In this document: in pieces, positions 9,935 to 19,661 of the stretch
Numbering within the stretch: position 1 is the first letter of the stretch
How the letters are laid out: each line of letters starts with the position of its first letter
Source: Henricia sp. BOLD:AAB3569
Lineage: Eukaryota; Echinodermata; Asteroidea; Spinulosida; Echinasteridae
Direction: 5' to 3'
Assembly (NCBI GenBank): GCA_037783545.1
Contig: JBBELK010001393.1
Location: forward strand, 92,605 to 156,604
DNA: 64,000 bases
Program-made: the position numbers and the translations under genes
Notes under the pieces: generated by a model
Told to the model about the DNA's origin: nothing
Database searches by the model: none
What the model saw: the letters and a program-made list of their open reading frames with translations, nothing else

Positions 9935-11651
9935 TGTCAGTACCAGGTGAGACTGTATTTTTTAACGCAACCAGTCGAAGGAAAGATTCCGTCTCCGCTA
10001 TGGGTTCCGTAGACACATCGCTTTGATGAATTTACCAGATTCTGTTTAGTGCACGTGTAATCAAATTCAAAATTGACAATTGCAATATTTGTCACCGTCA
10101 AAAGCCGCCGATTACATTATGGAGTGCCGAAGTGTTAGGTGTTGCCACGGTAACTGGCTCCAAACATCATGGCTGTCAGATAAAACACCATTCAAAAGCA
10201 CAGGGAAACGGTTCAGTGATATTTAGCGTATACCAATTCCCAGCATTGCCTTGAGTGACGTATTTTCCTCGGTTTAGCTCAAATGCATCGCAAAGGCGAC
10301 TTTATCACAGGTCAGCAAACAACGGCTAAAGCTGCATGTTTCTTCTTTTTTTTGCCAAATACGTTGTATTAGAGCTAAGCTGTTTCCCCTATATGAAACG
10401 GTCTTAGATGCCCACCGTGCATCCTCAGTCGTTCCGATGTCCGCTTATGCTTTTATAGTTTTATGGTAACACTCCTTATGCGAAATCTGTAGTGTTCTGC
10501 ATGCACAAGACGTGATGTGTATCACCACATGTGCTCACCGGAACATGTGCACACCAAGACATGGTGGCTTATGTTAGAGTTGACATGCACTCTTTTTCTG
10601 CATTCCACTATTTAAAAATGGGCACCCGTCAATTCGTGACAGTATGGATTATTTTTTTTCAAATCTCTGTGCGGGTTTATGCATTTTCTGAAACTTTACA
10701 TACGCACTTTGTTCACCATAATTAGAAACAAGTTTAGTTGCCAAAAAAATGCCACAAATGGCTGTCTCCGTGCACCGTGCAAGTCATAACATATTAAAAT
10801 ACATGCTCTACGTCCTTTATTAATGAATCAAAATTTTAATTATTTCAGAGAAATACTACTAAAGATGTTCAAAGCAATGGTAACAAACACGACATCATAA
10901 TTAGTTATAGCTGTAAGTACTTTTTGGTATCTGATAAAAGTGCGATTATACATTTGCATAGATGGGTACTTTAAAAAGCCATACTGATTATGACCATAAC
11001 ATTTTATTGAGTTACAATGGCCCTTTATAATTCTATAATGACCTCAGTCTGATTTATTCGATAGGTCATTCATCATTCAGGACACCATTTAACTATTTTT
11101 GGTTTGGTTGTCGATTGTAAGACAGTTGTCATTTTGATAAGAATTTCATTTGATTATGGAATTATTGGGGACATGGGTAGTCTTGGGGTACCAAACGACA
11201 GAGTTAGGGAGGAAAGCACATATGTAAACAAATGGTGATGTCATTATGTTTCATGGTCCATTAATTTGGGATTAAAAATCCTGTGTTCACGTCTGGAAAG
11301 CCAAACGGCAGGGAAAACCGTACTTGCACCAACCCGATCGGCGTGATCGAGTGATGACGTTCTGCTGTGTGATGGGCATTTTTTAAAACTATGGACCCGG
11401 CCACCATTGTTACGTCAGTTGTCAGGGTAATTGGGTCTAAACAGTACTAAAGTAATATCGCGTCATTGTTTGTTGCTAAGGTTACTAGGTCAACACTAAA
11501 AAAAATCTGGACTTCTTCCATGGGCTAACTTAATAGCTGGATTCACATGGATTTTTTTCCCCATAGATTTTACGAGCGTCGCTTTCAGGGAAAAGGTCGG
11601 GGAAAAAATAAACCCAGCACGATGTGACAAAGGGATTGCCCCACGTCCTCC
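9935..11651. other. Core of the long-TIR element, left part
   Basis: No frame longer than about 70 codons with recognisable similarity. The sequence is AT-rich, with GC-richer patches near 10120-10180 and 11290-11350. I can assign nothing here. Confidence 0.4.
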
Positions 11652-11800
11652 TATAGACCGTATCGAATAGCCGAATTTTGTGGGGCAGTTTCTTTGTTCC
11701 TTGAGGACATGCATGGTTGCACATATTGTGCTTCCATTGTTGAACGGTTAAAGTAACGAAAGGTGCCCCACGAAATGGCGGCTATTCGATACGGTCTATA
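11652..11800. mobile_element. 149-bp MITE with a perfect 20-bp TIR
   Basis: TATAGACCGTATCGAATAGC at 11652-11671 is perfectly inverted at 11781-11800, and the match continues imperfectly inward (GAATTTTGTGGGGCA against TGCCCCACGAAATGG). The outermost TA on each side could be the TA duplication of a Tc1/mariner-type insertion, leaving TAGACC...GGTCTA ends. It is nested in the core of the long-TIR element. Confidence 0.8.
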
Positions 11801-11986
11801 TATCTCAACACGCTCTTAACAACACGCCCTAAAACCTGAAAGGAGTTCTTTAAATTCCTTGAATATTTCAAAGACAATAGGGGAAATCACAATGGTGGGT
11901 GAGGGTGGGTATATACACTCTGCATAATGAAGGGCCGGTGGATTCACACTGTCGAGGAAAAACGCCAACGCGAAGTGGCTTGAGCA

Positions 11987-12154
11987 CTGCAGCCGATTTC
12001 ACGAAACTTATACGCAGTTGCGTAAGCCCACTTGCACAACATTTTATTGCGTAAGTTGCGCAACATTCTTCCGAAGATAACACACAAGCTATGGGGCTTG
12101 CGCCATTTGTCAAAAGTGCGCAAGTTGCGCAGTGTTTCGTGAAATCGACTGCAG
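11987..12154. mobile_element. 168-bp MITE with CTGCAG termini
   Basis: The left end, CTGCAGCCGATTTCACGAAAC from 11987, is inverted at the right end, finishing GTTTCGTGAAATCGACTGCAG at 12154, with one mismatch in about 21 bp. The inner halves repeat GCAGTTGCGTAAG-like strings in both orientations, giving an almost complete hairpin. No clear target duplication. A non-coding element of unknown superfamily. Confidence 0.75.
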
Positions 12155-13697
12155 GTCATTATCTTTAGGTGTCAGAACCATAAGGCTCGAATTTTGGTCA
12201 CCACAAAGGAGTTATCTTGCCACGAAAGTCACATTTATGGATTTGTTTTGTTTTCATCGGTTTTTGATGTCCTTAAAGTAACGACGGAGTGCTCGACAAA
12301 GCACTTCGCGTTCGCGATTTACGTGCATCTATAAGACCTCCCTATTAGCCTTTTCGCGCGTAAATGCGACGCGCGTCGCTTTGACAAAAAATGTCCTGGT
12401 TGTTGGGTGGGGCGATTTGGAGTGAAACGACGCGTTGAAAACCAAATGTTTCGCGTCACGATCACGTCAAGAGTTTTTTTTAGCCATGCAGAACATACGT
12501 CAAAAACGCTGGCGAAAAAAAGGATCGGCGTTTCGTTAATCATGAATGCACATGGACTTGAAATTTACCATGCGTCGCCTGACATACTGCGCGTACCGTG
12601 CGGATCCGTTCCATACCCAGTGTGGACTACCCAAAATACTATTTTCCCCAAAATACTCTACCCATGGGAATAAAACAATTCCAATCTCCAATTTAGATGT
12701 GGTAGCAAACAATTTTTTTGGTGCAATCATTGTTCATGGAACCAGATAATAATTTACAGAATGTCTTTTTGAACGACAAGGCCTATACGGATTGAGAGCG
12801 CGAAATTTCAGAATGGTAACGAAAAAATTGAGCACCACGCCACCACCACATGTGGCTACTGGCCACGCTGCTGGGTGGAATACCTGGACGGTCACTTATG
12901 AATACACTCAAACTATAACTTGACAATAACTTTAGAATTTAGGAACTAGTAACGTCCCAAAATTAACGTCCTAAAATTAATGTTAATCAAGATTTAATTT
13001 ACTTCGTCTCGCCATGCCAAGGTATTTGGGGATAACTTTTAATTGTGTATATAGTTATCGTATATAGTTATTACAATTTTTATTTTAATTTAAGTGTGAA
13101 TAAGTGATTATTCTTAGGGATTACAAGGGCGTCTGCACAGTGAGCGGAGGGTCCGCGGTTGGAGCCCCGGTGGGGCCGGGTTGCTTTTCGCTGCTTCCGG
13201 ATTTTCCAAACTCATTTGGACACTTGTCAACATTTATTTTAATTTAATTATTAATAAGTTAAATTACCTAGGTCTTCGTGCTTAGCATTTTGGTGTTATT
13301 ATAATTTTATACTAGATTTTCTAATACACTTGTTATTATACTTGGTTTGTTTTTTTTGTTTTTCTTTCCCTGTATATGTTGTGTATTTTATTTCATTATT
13401 GTGCTTAAGTTGGTTTCTAATTGTTTTTATTTTTATACTTATAACCGGTGTTTTATCATAGTTTTATCTTAACCACATTTATACTTAAATTGTTTATCTA
13501 TTGTATCCGTTTTAAACTTATTTTTAGGATGCAGGGCCCGAATGGAAACCAGCATTTATGCTGTTTCGGCATACCCTGGGTAAAGAAAGGAATAATAATA
13601 ATAATAAAAATGCAACGTGTCTATACAGAATCCGTGGCGGAAATTTGCTTTGACTGCTTGCGTTGTCCATAGTCTCATCTGGTAGGCCTATACTGAA
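12155..13697. other. Core of the long-TIR element, right part
   Basis: No gene recognised. Positions 13130-13190 are GC-rich and faintly tRNA-like: CTGCACAGTGAGCGG resembles an A box and GGTTGGAGCCC resembles a B box, spaced closer than in a real tRNA, so a SINE fragment is possible but weak. A short (AAT)n run lies at about 13590. Confidence 0.4.
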
Positions 13698-14345
13698 ATT
13701 TTCTCGATTGAATTCGCTACAGAAGTTGAACTAAGAACGTCTTTCTTTGGCCAGTTTACTCTACAGAATTATTTCAACCACCCCAGTGTCAGAGAACTTC
13801 GCTTAAGTCCGCATACAACAAGAGGAGATTAAACCGCGGATGAAACACAAAACAGCCGTTTGCTATAAGCGCTAGCCGTTCAAAACAAATGGGCCTTTTG
13901 CCGACGGCTGTTGTGTGTACTGCTAATGAATGACCTTTGACCTTTTCTTAAGGGGATTTGGTACAGGATTTGACACTTAAGAAAGGTCATTCATTACTAA
14001 GGAAACCCCAGAGAAATTATTAACGTTGGTTTGGTTGATGTACTCGATATGATAATTAAACCGCTAATTACTGCTAATTAAGGGCTTTCTTAAGCATACT
14101 AAGTACAGGATTTGCAACTTAAGAAATGCCGATCATTGATTAGGGTTCACCAGAGGATAGTTTGGTGAAGGTTTGATCGATGTACTCGAAAATGTTTATA
14201 AAAGGGATTTTGGGGTCAAAAGGGGGCCTCCTCCCTCCCTTAGGTACAGGATCTGCAACTTAAGAAATGCCATTCAGAGGTCACACTTGCCCCACCTATT
14301 GATTCCACGCCTCAGACCCTTTGTACTCGTGATGATGAACAAATC
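13698..14345 (-). repeat. Right inverted arm, inner part
   Basis: Inverse copy of about 9290-9934. It includes the ACGGCTGTTTTGTGT hairpin (here in reverse at about 13845-13930), the CTTAAG-rich units, and the CGAGTACA cores inverted at about 14038, 14180 and 14325. It stops at GAACAAATC (14345). In the left arm the sequence continues past the equivalent point, showing that an insertion interrupts the arm here. Confidence 0.8.
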
Positions 14346-15182
14346 GGTCTGGGCTCCCAGACTATGTATAGTGCGTTAGACAACTTATTTAGCCAATTTA
14401 TTGGTATCAATTAGAGTAATGCGCGCCAACAAGTTCAACACTTGATTCACAAACAAGCTAATGAACCAAATTTCACAAATTACATGTAGGAAGAATTATT
14501 CCCGGTGACGGATCTAGCCTCATTAAAATACAGGAATACGATGGATTTCAGGGGGTTATTTCCGTCCGTTTTGTGTTTAGGAACTGGTTAAAGATCGTTA
14601 ATATTAGCCACCTTTGGTAATGGAGTGCGAATGTTTATGTTTGTGTTGATTTTGGTTAACCTATCCGGACCGGAACTACAAGTCAGACCACATACTGCGA
14701 GCTTCCAGCCTAACCCTCCGACGACTCCAGATCTCTAGCACCCGGTCACACCGAGCTGCCCTAAAAAAAGAGAGAGATAGCCATGCTTCTGACACTATCC
14801 GCCACTTTTCCAGGATCCAAGCCCTCACCAAGTCATTTAGTAACCACGCCTTGGACCAACCGCCGGCCGTATAAACAGATTAGGACATTTCACAAAATGA
14901 CTCGTACCCACGCGCCCGAGTCCGCCCTAGGCCTAAGCCGGACAATAGAACTGATTTATATCTTAACGTCCGTACAATACCAAGCCCTTCAGGTCCCAGC
15001 CAGCCTTGATTAGCCAAACCGTGGTCAACCTCAGCCTGCAGCGACCGCTCTCACGCACAGAAACCAAAGTTCTGTCCCTCGGCATGAACTTTGCCATCCC
15101 GGTCGAGGACATCATTCAGTCAACAGAACTGGCCTTACAACACCTCAGCAAGACGACCGTAGATGATGATGATAATGGCATA

Positions 15183-15797
15183 TTATGTGTTAGTGGCCTT
15201 GCCACAGGGTGATGTGAAGTGTCTAGTGCAGTAGTGTTGTTGTATATAGTATTGCACACCCCGCTTTCTACCATCAGCTGCTGCCGCTGGCTAGCCTCAC
15301 TCAGGGCGAAAAGGGAGCCGAGCGTGTAAGTCTCCCCTGCCAGTACATAGCCTCTCCACCACCAAGACTCCTGCAGTGCCTCCTCGTGGCAACACACGGT
15401 AACTGGGGACCTTGCGGCCTCAGGCTGAATCTGTAGGGGATCTCGGAGCAGCAGTGGGCCCCAGAGACATGGTGTGCAGGCCCACCGGCCGACGTGTGGA
15501 TACGTCCTGGTACCATGTCAACCACCGCCCCAGCTATGGGTCAAATAGCTCCACTGCCTTGTGGATGTCTTGGGAAAGTCATAGGCTAAGGGAGTAAACT
15601 CCAACAGCAAATCGGGAGTGGAGCCCCCAAGGCGGTTGTATGGCATACTTGTCACCTTCCGGCAACTCCTGCATCCCGGTCCGCCCCCAGCAGTCTCGAC
15701 TTTGTCTTGCAACTGGACCCGGCGTATCATGAGGACGAGAGAGTGAGGCCGATGCAGCGCAAGTCTCCCTCACTTTAATCCAAGTCACGCGCATGTC
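15183..15797. other. Interior of the nested element, unassigned
   Basis: GC-richer than its surroundings. Short open frames occur on both strands but none has recognisable domains. It may be the 5' continuation of the LINE fragment that follows, but I cannot show this. Confidence 0.35.
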
Positions 15798-16215
15798 TTG
15801 ACATCACCATCAGTCAATCTTCAAGTCCTGTGGCGATGGGGAAACGGCGAAGCAGTAGGTGTGGATACACTGGGAGCTGTAGTCGCGAACCTGCACACAG
15901 GCGGCTCAGGACATGTGGTCGTTCTTCACTGGACCGAGGCAGCAGTGGAGTCCGGCAGCCTTCTGGGTGACCGAGCAGCCCAGAGAGCGGAGGAGCGCCG
16001 TTCCCAGCATGCCGAGCAGAAACGCCAGATGCGCAAAGCCAGAGTCACCGGCTCCAAAAGCACAGCGCCTACCCACTTCTGCCCCACCTGTGGGAGAGGT
16101 TTCCTTGCCCGGATTGGCCTCACCAGCCATCTCCGGACTCATCGCAACAGCTCACCATCCAACTGATGCCATGGTCATCTTCGATTTCGAAGGACGGACA
16201 ACAACAACAACATAT
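15798..16215 (+). pseudogene. 3'-terminal fragment of a non-LTR retrotransposon
   Basis: A 122-codon frame (15798-16166) ends in a basic segment and one C2H2 finger, CPTC-x12-HLRTH, with C95, C98, H111 and H115 (16080-16142). An ARIGL-type finger just before the stop is typical of the extreme C-terminus of reverse-transcriptase polyproteins in many marine-invertebrate LINEs. The stop is followed by ATGGTCATCTTCGA and then an (ACA)n tail at about 16199-16213, as at the 3' end of such elements. Reverse transcriptase and endonuclease domains are absent. It sits inside the nested TIR element and was probably inserted there or captured. This is not a host zinc-finger gene. Confidence 0.65.
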
Positions 16216-16404
16216 AGCGCACATATCTATCCTGCAAGATACTCATGGCGCTTTACACATTATGTCCGACTCCAAATCAACCAAGTACTCAAGCAAGCCA
16301 AGCAAACCAGACCTAACTACTCAAGGCAAGAACTGTCAGCACTCCAAGCCCTACGCCAAGACCGATCCATATATACCCATCCTTCCCGTAGACATGGACA
16401 AAGC

Positions 16405-16548
16405 AGACTACGATTACTGCCATCTTGTCCTGGCTGGTGGAGAGTCGGCAATTGCCTGGACATATTGCGTTCTGTGGCTGGTGTGGGGTCCTTCCAGAGA
16501 GAGTGGTATACTAGGTGGGGGTGGACAAGATGGCAGTAATCTTAGTCT
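16405..16548. repeat. 26-bp inverted repeat inside the nested element
   Basis: GATTACTGCCATCTTGTCC (16412-16430) is exactly inverted at 16523-16541, and the match extends to 26 bp with one mismatch (16405-16430 against 16523-16548). The 92-bp loop is GC-rich. It lies directly inside the right TIR and forms a further hairpin. Confidence 0.85.
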
Positions 16549-17351
16549 ATATAAGATGCCATTATCATCATCATCTATATACAGTCGTCTTGCTGAAGTG
16601 TTGTAAGGCCAGTTCTGTCGACTGAATGATGTCCTCGACCAGGATTGTCTTAAGCGGGATGGCAAAGTTCATGCCGAGGGACAGAACTTTGGTTTATGTG
16701 CGTGAGAGCGGTCGCTGCAGGCTGAGGTTGACCACGGTTTGACTAATCAAGGCTGGCTGGGACCTAAAGGGCTTGGTATTGTACGGACGTTAGGATATAG
16801 ATCAGTCCTATTGTCCGGCTCAGGGCGGAGGGCGCGCGGGTATGAGTGATTTTGTGGAATTTCCTGATCTGTTTACGGCCGGCGGGTGGTCCTAGGCGTG
16901 GTTACTAGATGACTTGGTGAGGGCTTGGATCATGGAAAAGTCCTTGGGGAGGACCGCATCTCTTTTTATTAGAGCAGCTCGGTGTGACCGGGTGCTAGAG
17001 ATCTGGAGTCGTCGGAGGGCTAGGCTGGAAGCTCGCAGTATGTGGTCTGACTTGGTTCCGGTCCGGATAGGTTAACCAAAATCAACACAAACATAAAAAA
17101 TCGCACTCCATTACCAAAGGTGGCTATTATATTACCGATAGTTCCTGAACACAAAACGGACGGAAATAACCCCCTGAAATCCATCGTATTCCTGTATTTT
17201 AATGAGGCTGGATCCGCCCCTGGGAATATTTCTTCTTAATTTGTGGAATTCTGTTCATTAGCTTATTTGTGAATCAAGTGTTGAACTTGTGGGCATTACT
17301 CTAATTGATACTAATAAATTGGCTAAATAAGTTATCCTTACGCACTTAATA

Positions 17352-18447
17352 CACGTGATATGCTGTGGATTTTCATGAAAGTGGAACTTCAACTCCTGAC
17401 AAGCCCAGATCGTCGGGTTGGGTGATCGGTCTGATGTAGCTCAGCGGGAAAGGGGGAGGGAGCGCAATCGTGTTTGACAACAGCACATATCCGCAACTTG
17501 CAGGTATCATGACCGGCTGGGGGAGAAGGGGGTGGGGTGATTGGTGCGGGGATCAGGACCGGGAGAGGGAACCGGGGGCCATGGCGCCTGGGTCATGCGG
17601 TCCGGGAGGTGGGGGTCGGCAGTGCAGGGCACCCGGGATGCAGTGCGCCGGGGTGCAGGGCGGGAATGGGAAGACGCAGGGGGCGGGGCTTACTGTTACA
17701 CGTGACCCTAGGCTTTAGGATTTCCAGGCGTTCTTAAGCAGGGTTCGCACCACCAAACATTTTCTTAAGCGGGTGATTTTGCTTTTGTATGGTTATAGGA
17801 ACACATTGGCACTTGTTTTATTGATGCACTCGTAATTATGATTAAAAGTGTAATTAGTGCTACATGTAATTGAAGGCCTTCTTAATTAGACTTAGCACCA
17901 CATATATTGTTCTTAAATGGTTAATCAGTGATTGATTTGTCATAAACTTTCAATCCAAACACGCCAGAAACTTGCTCTTCGTATTTTGAATATTGGTGAC
18001 CTTTGACCTAATTAACCTTTGACCCTTTCTTAAGTAGGGTTCGCACCACCATAAATTTTCTTAAGTGGCATTTTTGTGTTCAGCCGTGTGTAAGGTGCAC
18101 ATAGACATACGTTTTGTCTTTGCACTCAGAATTATGATTAAACGTCTAATTAGCGCTAATTAACCGCTTTCTTAAGTGGCTAACGCACCAAATCTATCTT
18201 TCTTAAGTAACGAATTCTCAATCAGTGTAGGTTGGCCTTACGATCCGTGCTAAAATTGGGTTTGCACTCTCAATTATGATGAAACCGAATTTTTGGGTGA
18301 CTTTAGGGGGCTGCCCCCTCCCAACGCACCACCCGGGACACTTAAGAAAGCCCGTTTGGGAGATGTCCCAGCTACTTCTACCAATCCCACACTTCAAACC
18401 TTTTGCACTCAAAATTATGATAAAATCCTGCTGGGCTCCCGGACTAC
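17352..18447 (-). repeat. Right inverted arm, outer part
   Basis: Inverse of 8227 to about 9300. It resumes at CACGTGATATGCTG (left counterpart CAGCATATTACGTG, about 9283-9296), passes through the GC-rich block at 17515-17720 and the CTTAAG-rich ~143-bp units, and ends at 18447. The C/G homopolymer of the left arm is much shorter here (about 17518-17537), showing independent slippage. A left-arm stretch of about 60 bp (9224-9283) has no clear counterpart here. Confidence 0.8.
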
Positions 18448-18744
18448 TGGGTTTGCAACCCCAACTGGACCGCCTGGGTAGGTATCCCCCAGGAGATGTC
18501 TCTAGGGGATTTCCCCACTTCTAAAACTGCACCTCTTTCCTCGTCATCTCAACTAGGCCCTATATTAAAATACCAAACAAAAGCATAAAGGGGTTTGTTG
18601 CCGAAGATGCCGTAAAATTAATAACAAAATTAATAGCGAGCTAAGCGTGGTTTTCAGCACGTCATCAGGGACGCGAGAAACGGCTGCTATGGAGGGAAAT
18701 TGAGCAGGGCCGACAGGGGGGTTTTCAGATAGTCATTTGCACAG
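18448..18744. other. Spacer right of the long-TIR element
   Basis: No gene or repeat family recognised. Confidence 0.4.
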
Positions 18745-19400
18745 GAATTCTGCCAAATTTGCAAGACAAGAGTTGCGTAAGTGGGATATAGTTTCGGCAG
18801 GCAACGTTTGAAGTTTGTCGGGAAATTCCCTGCCTTCTAAAATCACGAGCATATGGGACGACACCTTCGCCATAATAGGACCACGTTTCCTCCAAGCTGG
18901 AGCACGCCTATAATATATTAAAGGACCATACCAGACACTAGAGTACCCGAAGGCCTGGCAAGACCCACGATTATAGTCTGGCCGAGCGATTTGTCTACTT
19001 TAATCTTTAATATTTTAATTTGGTCGGAATTTCGCTTGTGAGATTAAGTTTCGTTTGGACGTGGGCAAATATTGACGTTCGTCGGGAAATTCCTTGACTT
19101 CCTTGACTTGACAGTGAGCAAATCCGACACAATTAAACTAGCCCGCGAGGCCTGAGCGGCCGCTCATGCGGTAGGCTAGGCCTATACTATTATTGTTGAG
19201 CAGACTGGCAGAAAAGGTTTGGCTGATTCAAAGTCATAAATATCTCGGCGGCTTTGGTTGGGAATTTGACCAAATTTGCCCGAACAGGGAGGGATCTATG
19301 ATTTCGTTTTGGCAAACGAAATTGGAAGGTGTTCGGGAATTTCCTTAGCTTCGAAAATGGCGAGCAGAGACTCAAAGTATGAAAACGCGTGGACGTTTTC
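18745..19400 (+). repeat. Three diverged relatives of the 273-bp satellite
   Basis: Three stretches align with the middle of the satellite monomer in the same orientation. Unit 1 (about 18757-18870) shares TTTGCA-GACAAG, then TTTGAAGTT-GT-GG-AAATTCC, then GCAT-TGGGAC-ACAC. Unit 2 (about 19052-19103) reads GTTTGGACGTGGGCAAAT...GTTCGTCGGGAAATTCC, about 80% identical to the monomer over about 50 bp. Unit 3 (about 19309-19366) is weaker. The shared GAAATTCC/GAATTTCC point falls at 18822, 19086 and 19337, i.e. 264 and 251 bp apart, close to the 273-bp monomer. I infer a decayed relic of an older array. Percentages are by eye. Confidence 0.6.
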
Positions 19401-19661
19401 AGCACGATCGACCAGAACGTTTGCAGATTGCTTGGGGTTCGCAATATTAAGACCTGCACCACACCATTTCACCCACAATCGGATGGAATGGTGGAGTGGC
19501 TTAACCGCACAGCAACCCAATGTAAAGCTTGTTCGTCGGTAGGACGAGCATCTCCCACGTGAGGATGGCATATCGTTTATCCCGGTGGTAGGCTACCGAA
19601 GGACGATCAAGACACGACGATCATGATATGACGTGTTAATTGTGACTTTACTAACTGGGTA
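19401..19661. other. Spacer
   Basis: No gene recognised. The sequence runs up to the left terminus of the next foldback element. Confidence 0.4.

Larger units (their letters stand above)
14371..17345. mobile_element. Nested long-TIR element inserted in the right arm
   Basis: The left arm, 14371-15182, begins GTGCGTTAGACAACTTATTT and is inverted at 16556-17345, which ends AGTTATCCTTACGCAC. Each arm is about 0.8 kb, with high similarity across matching features such as the ATGATGATGATAATGGC motif at the inner ends. The interior (15183-16555) includes a LINE 3' fragment but no transposase. The outer flanks are the two interrupted parts of the larger element's arm, so this insertion is the younger event. 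A 25-bp stretch at 14346-14370 is not accounted for by either element. Confidence 0.8.
8227..18447. mobile_element. Giant long-TIR element (10.2 kb with an insertion)
   Basis: The left terminus GTAGTCCGGGAGCCCAGCAG (8227 on) is the inverse of the right terminus ending GGGCTCCCGGACTAC at 18447. Left-right similarity stops abruptly outside these points. The left arm is 8227 to about 9934. The right arm is split into about 13698-14345 and 17352-18447 by another element. Each arm is about 1.7 kb. The core, 9935-13697, contains no recognisable transposase, so the copy is non-autonomous or the protein is unfamiliar. No convincing target-site duplication was found at the outer ends. Removing the insertion gives about 7.2 kb. 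Confidence 0.8.

Noticed and set aside
13125-13190. tRNA gene or tRNA-derived SINE
   Set aside because: A- and B-box-like strings are too close together and no cloverleaf could be drawn; at most a degraded SINE fragment.
15913-16166. Host C2H2 zinc-finger transcription factor
   Set aside because: A single ARIGL-type finger directly before a stop, followed by a 3' UTR-like string and (ACA)n tail, is the usual end of a LINE polyprotein.
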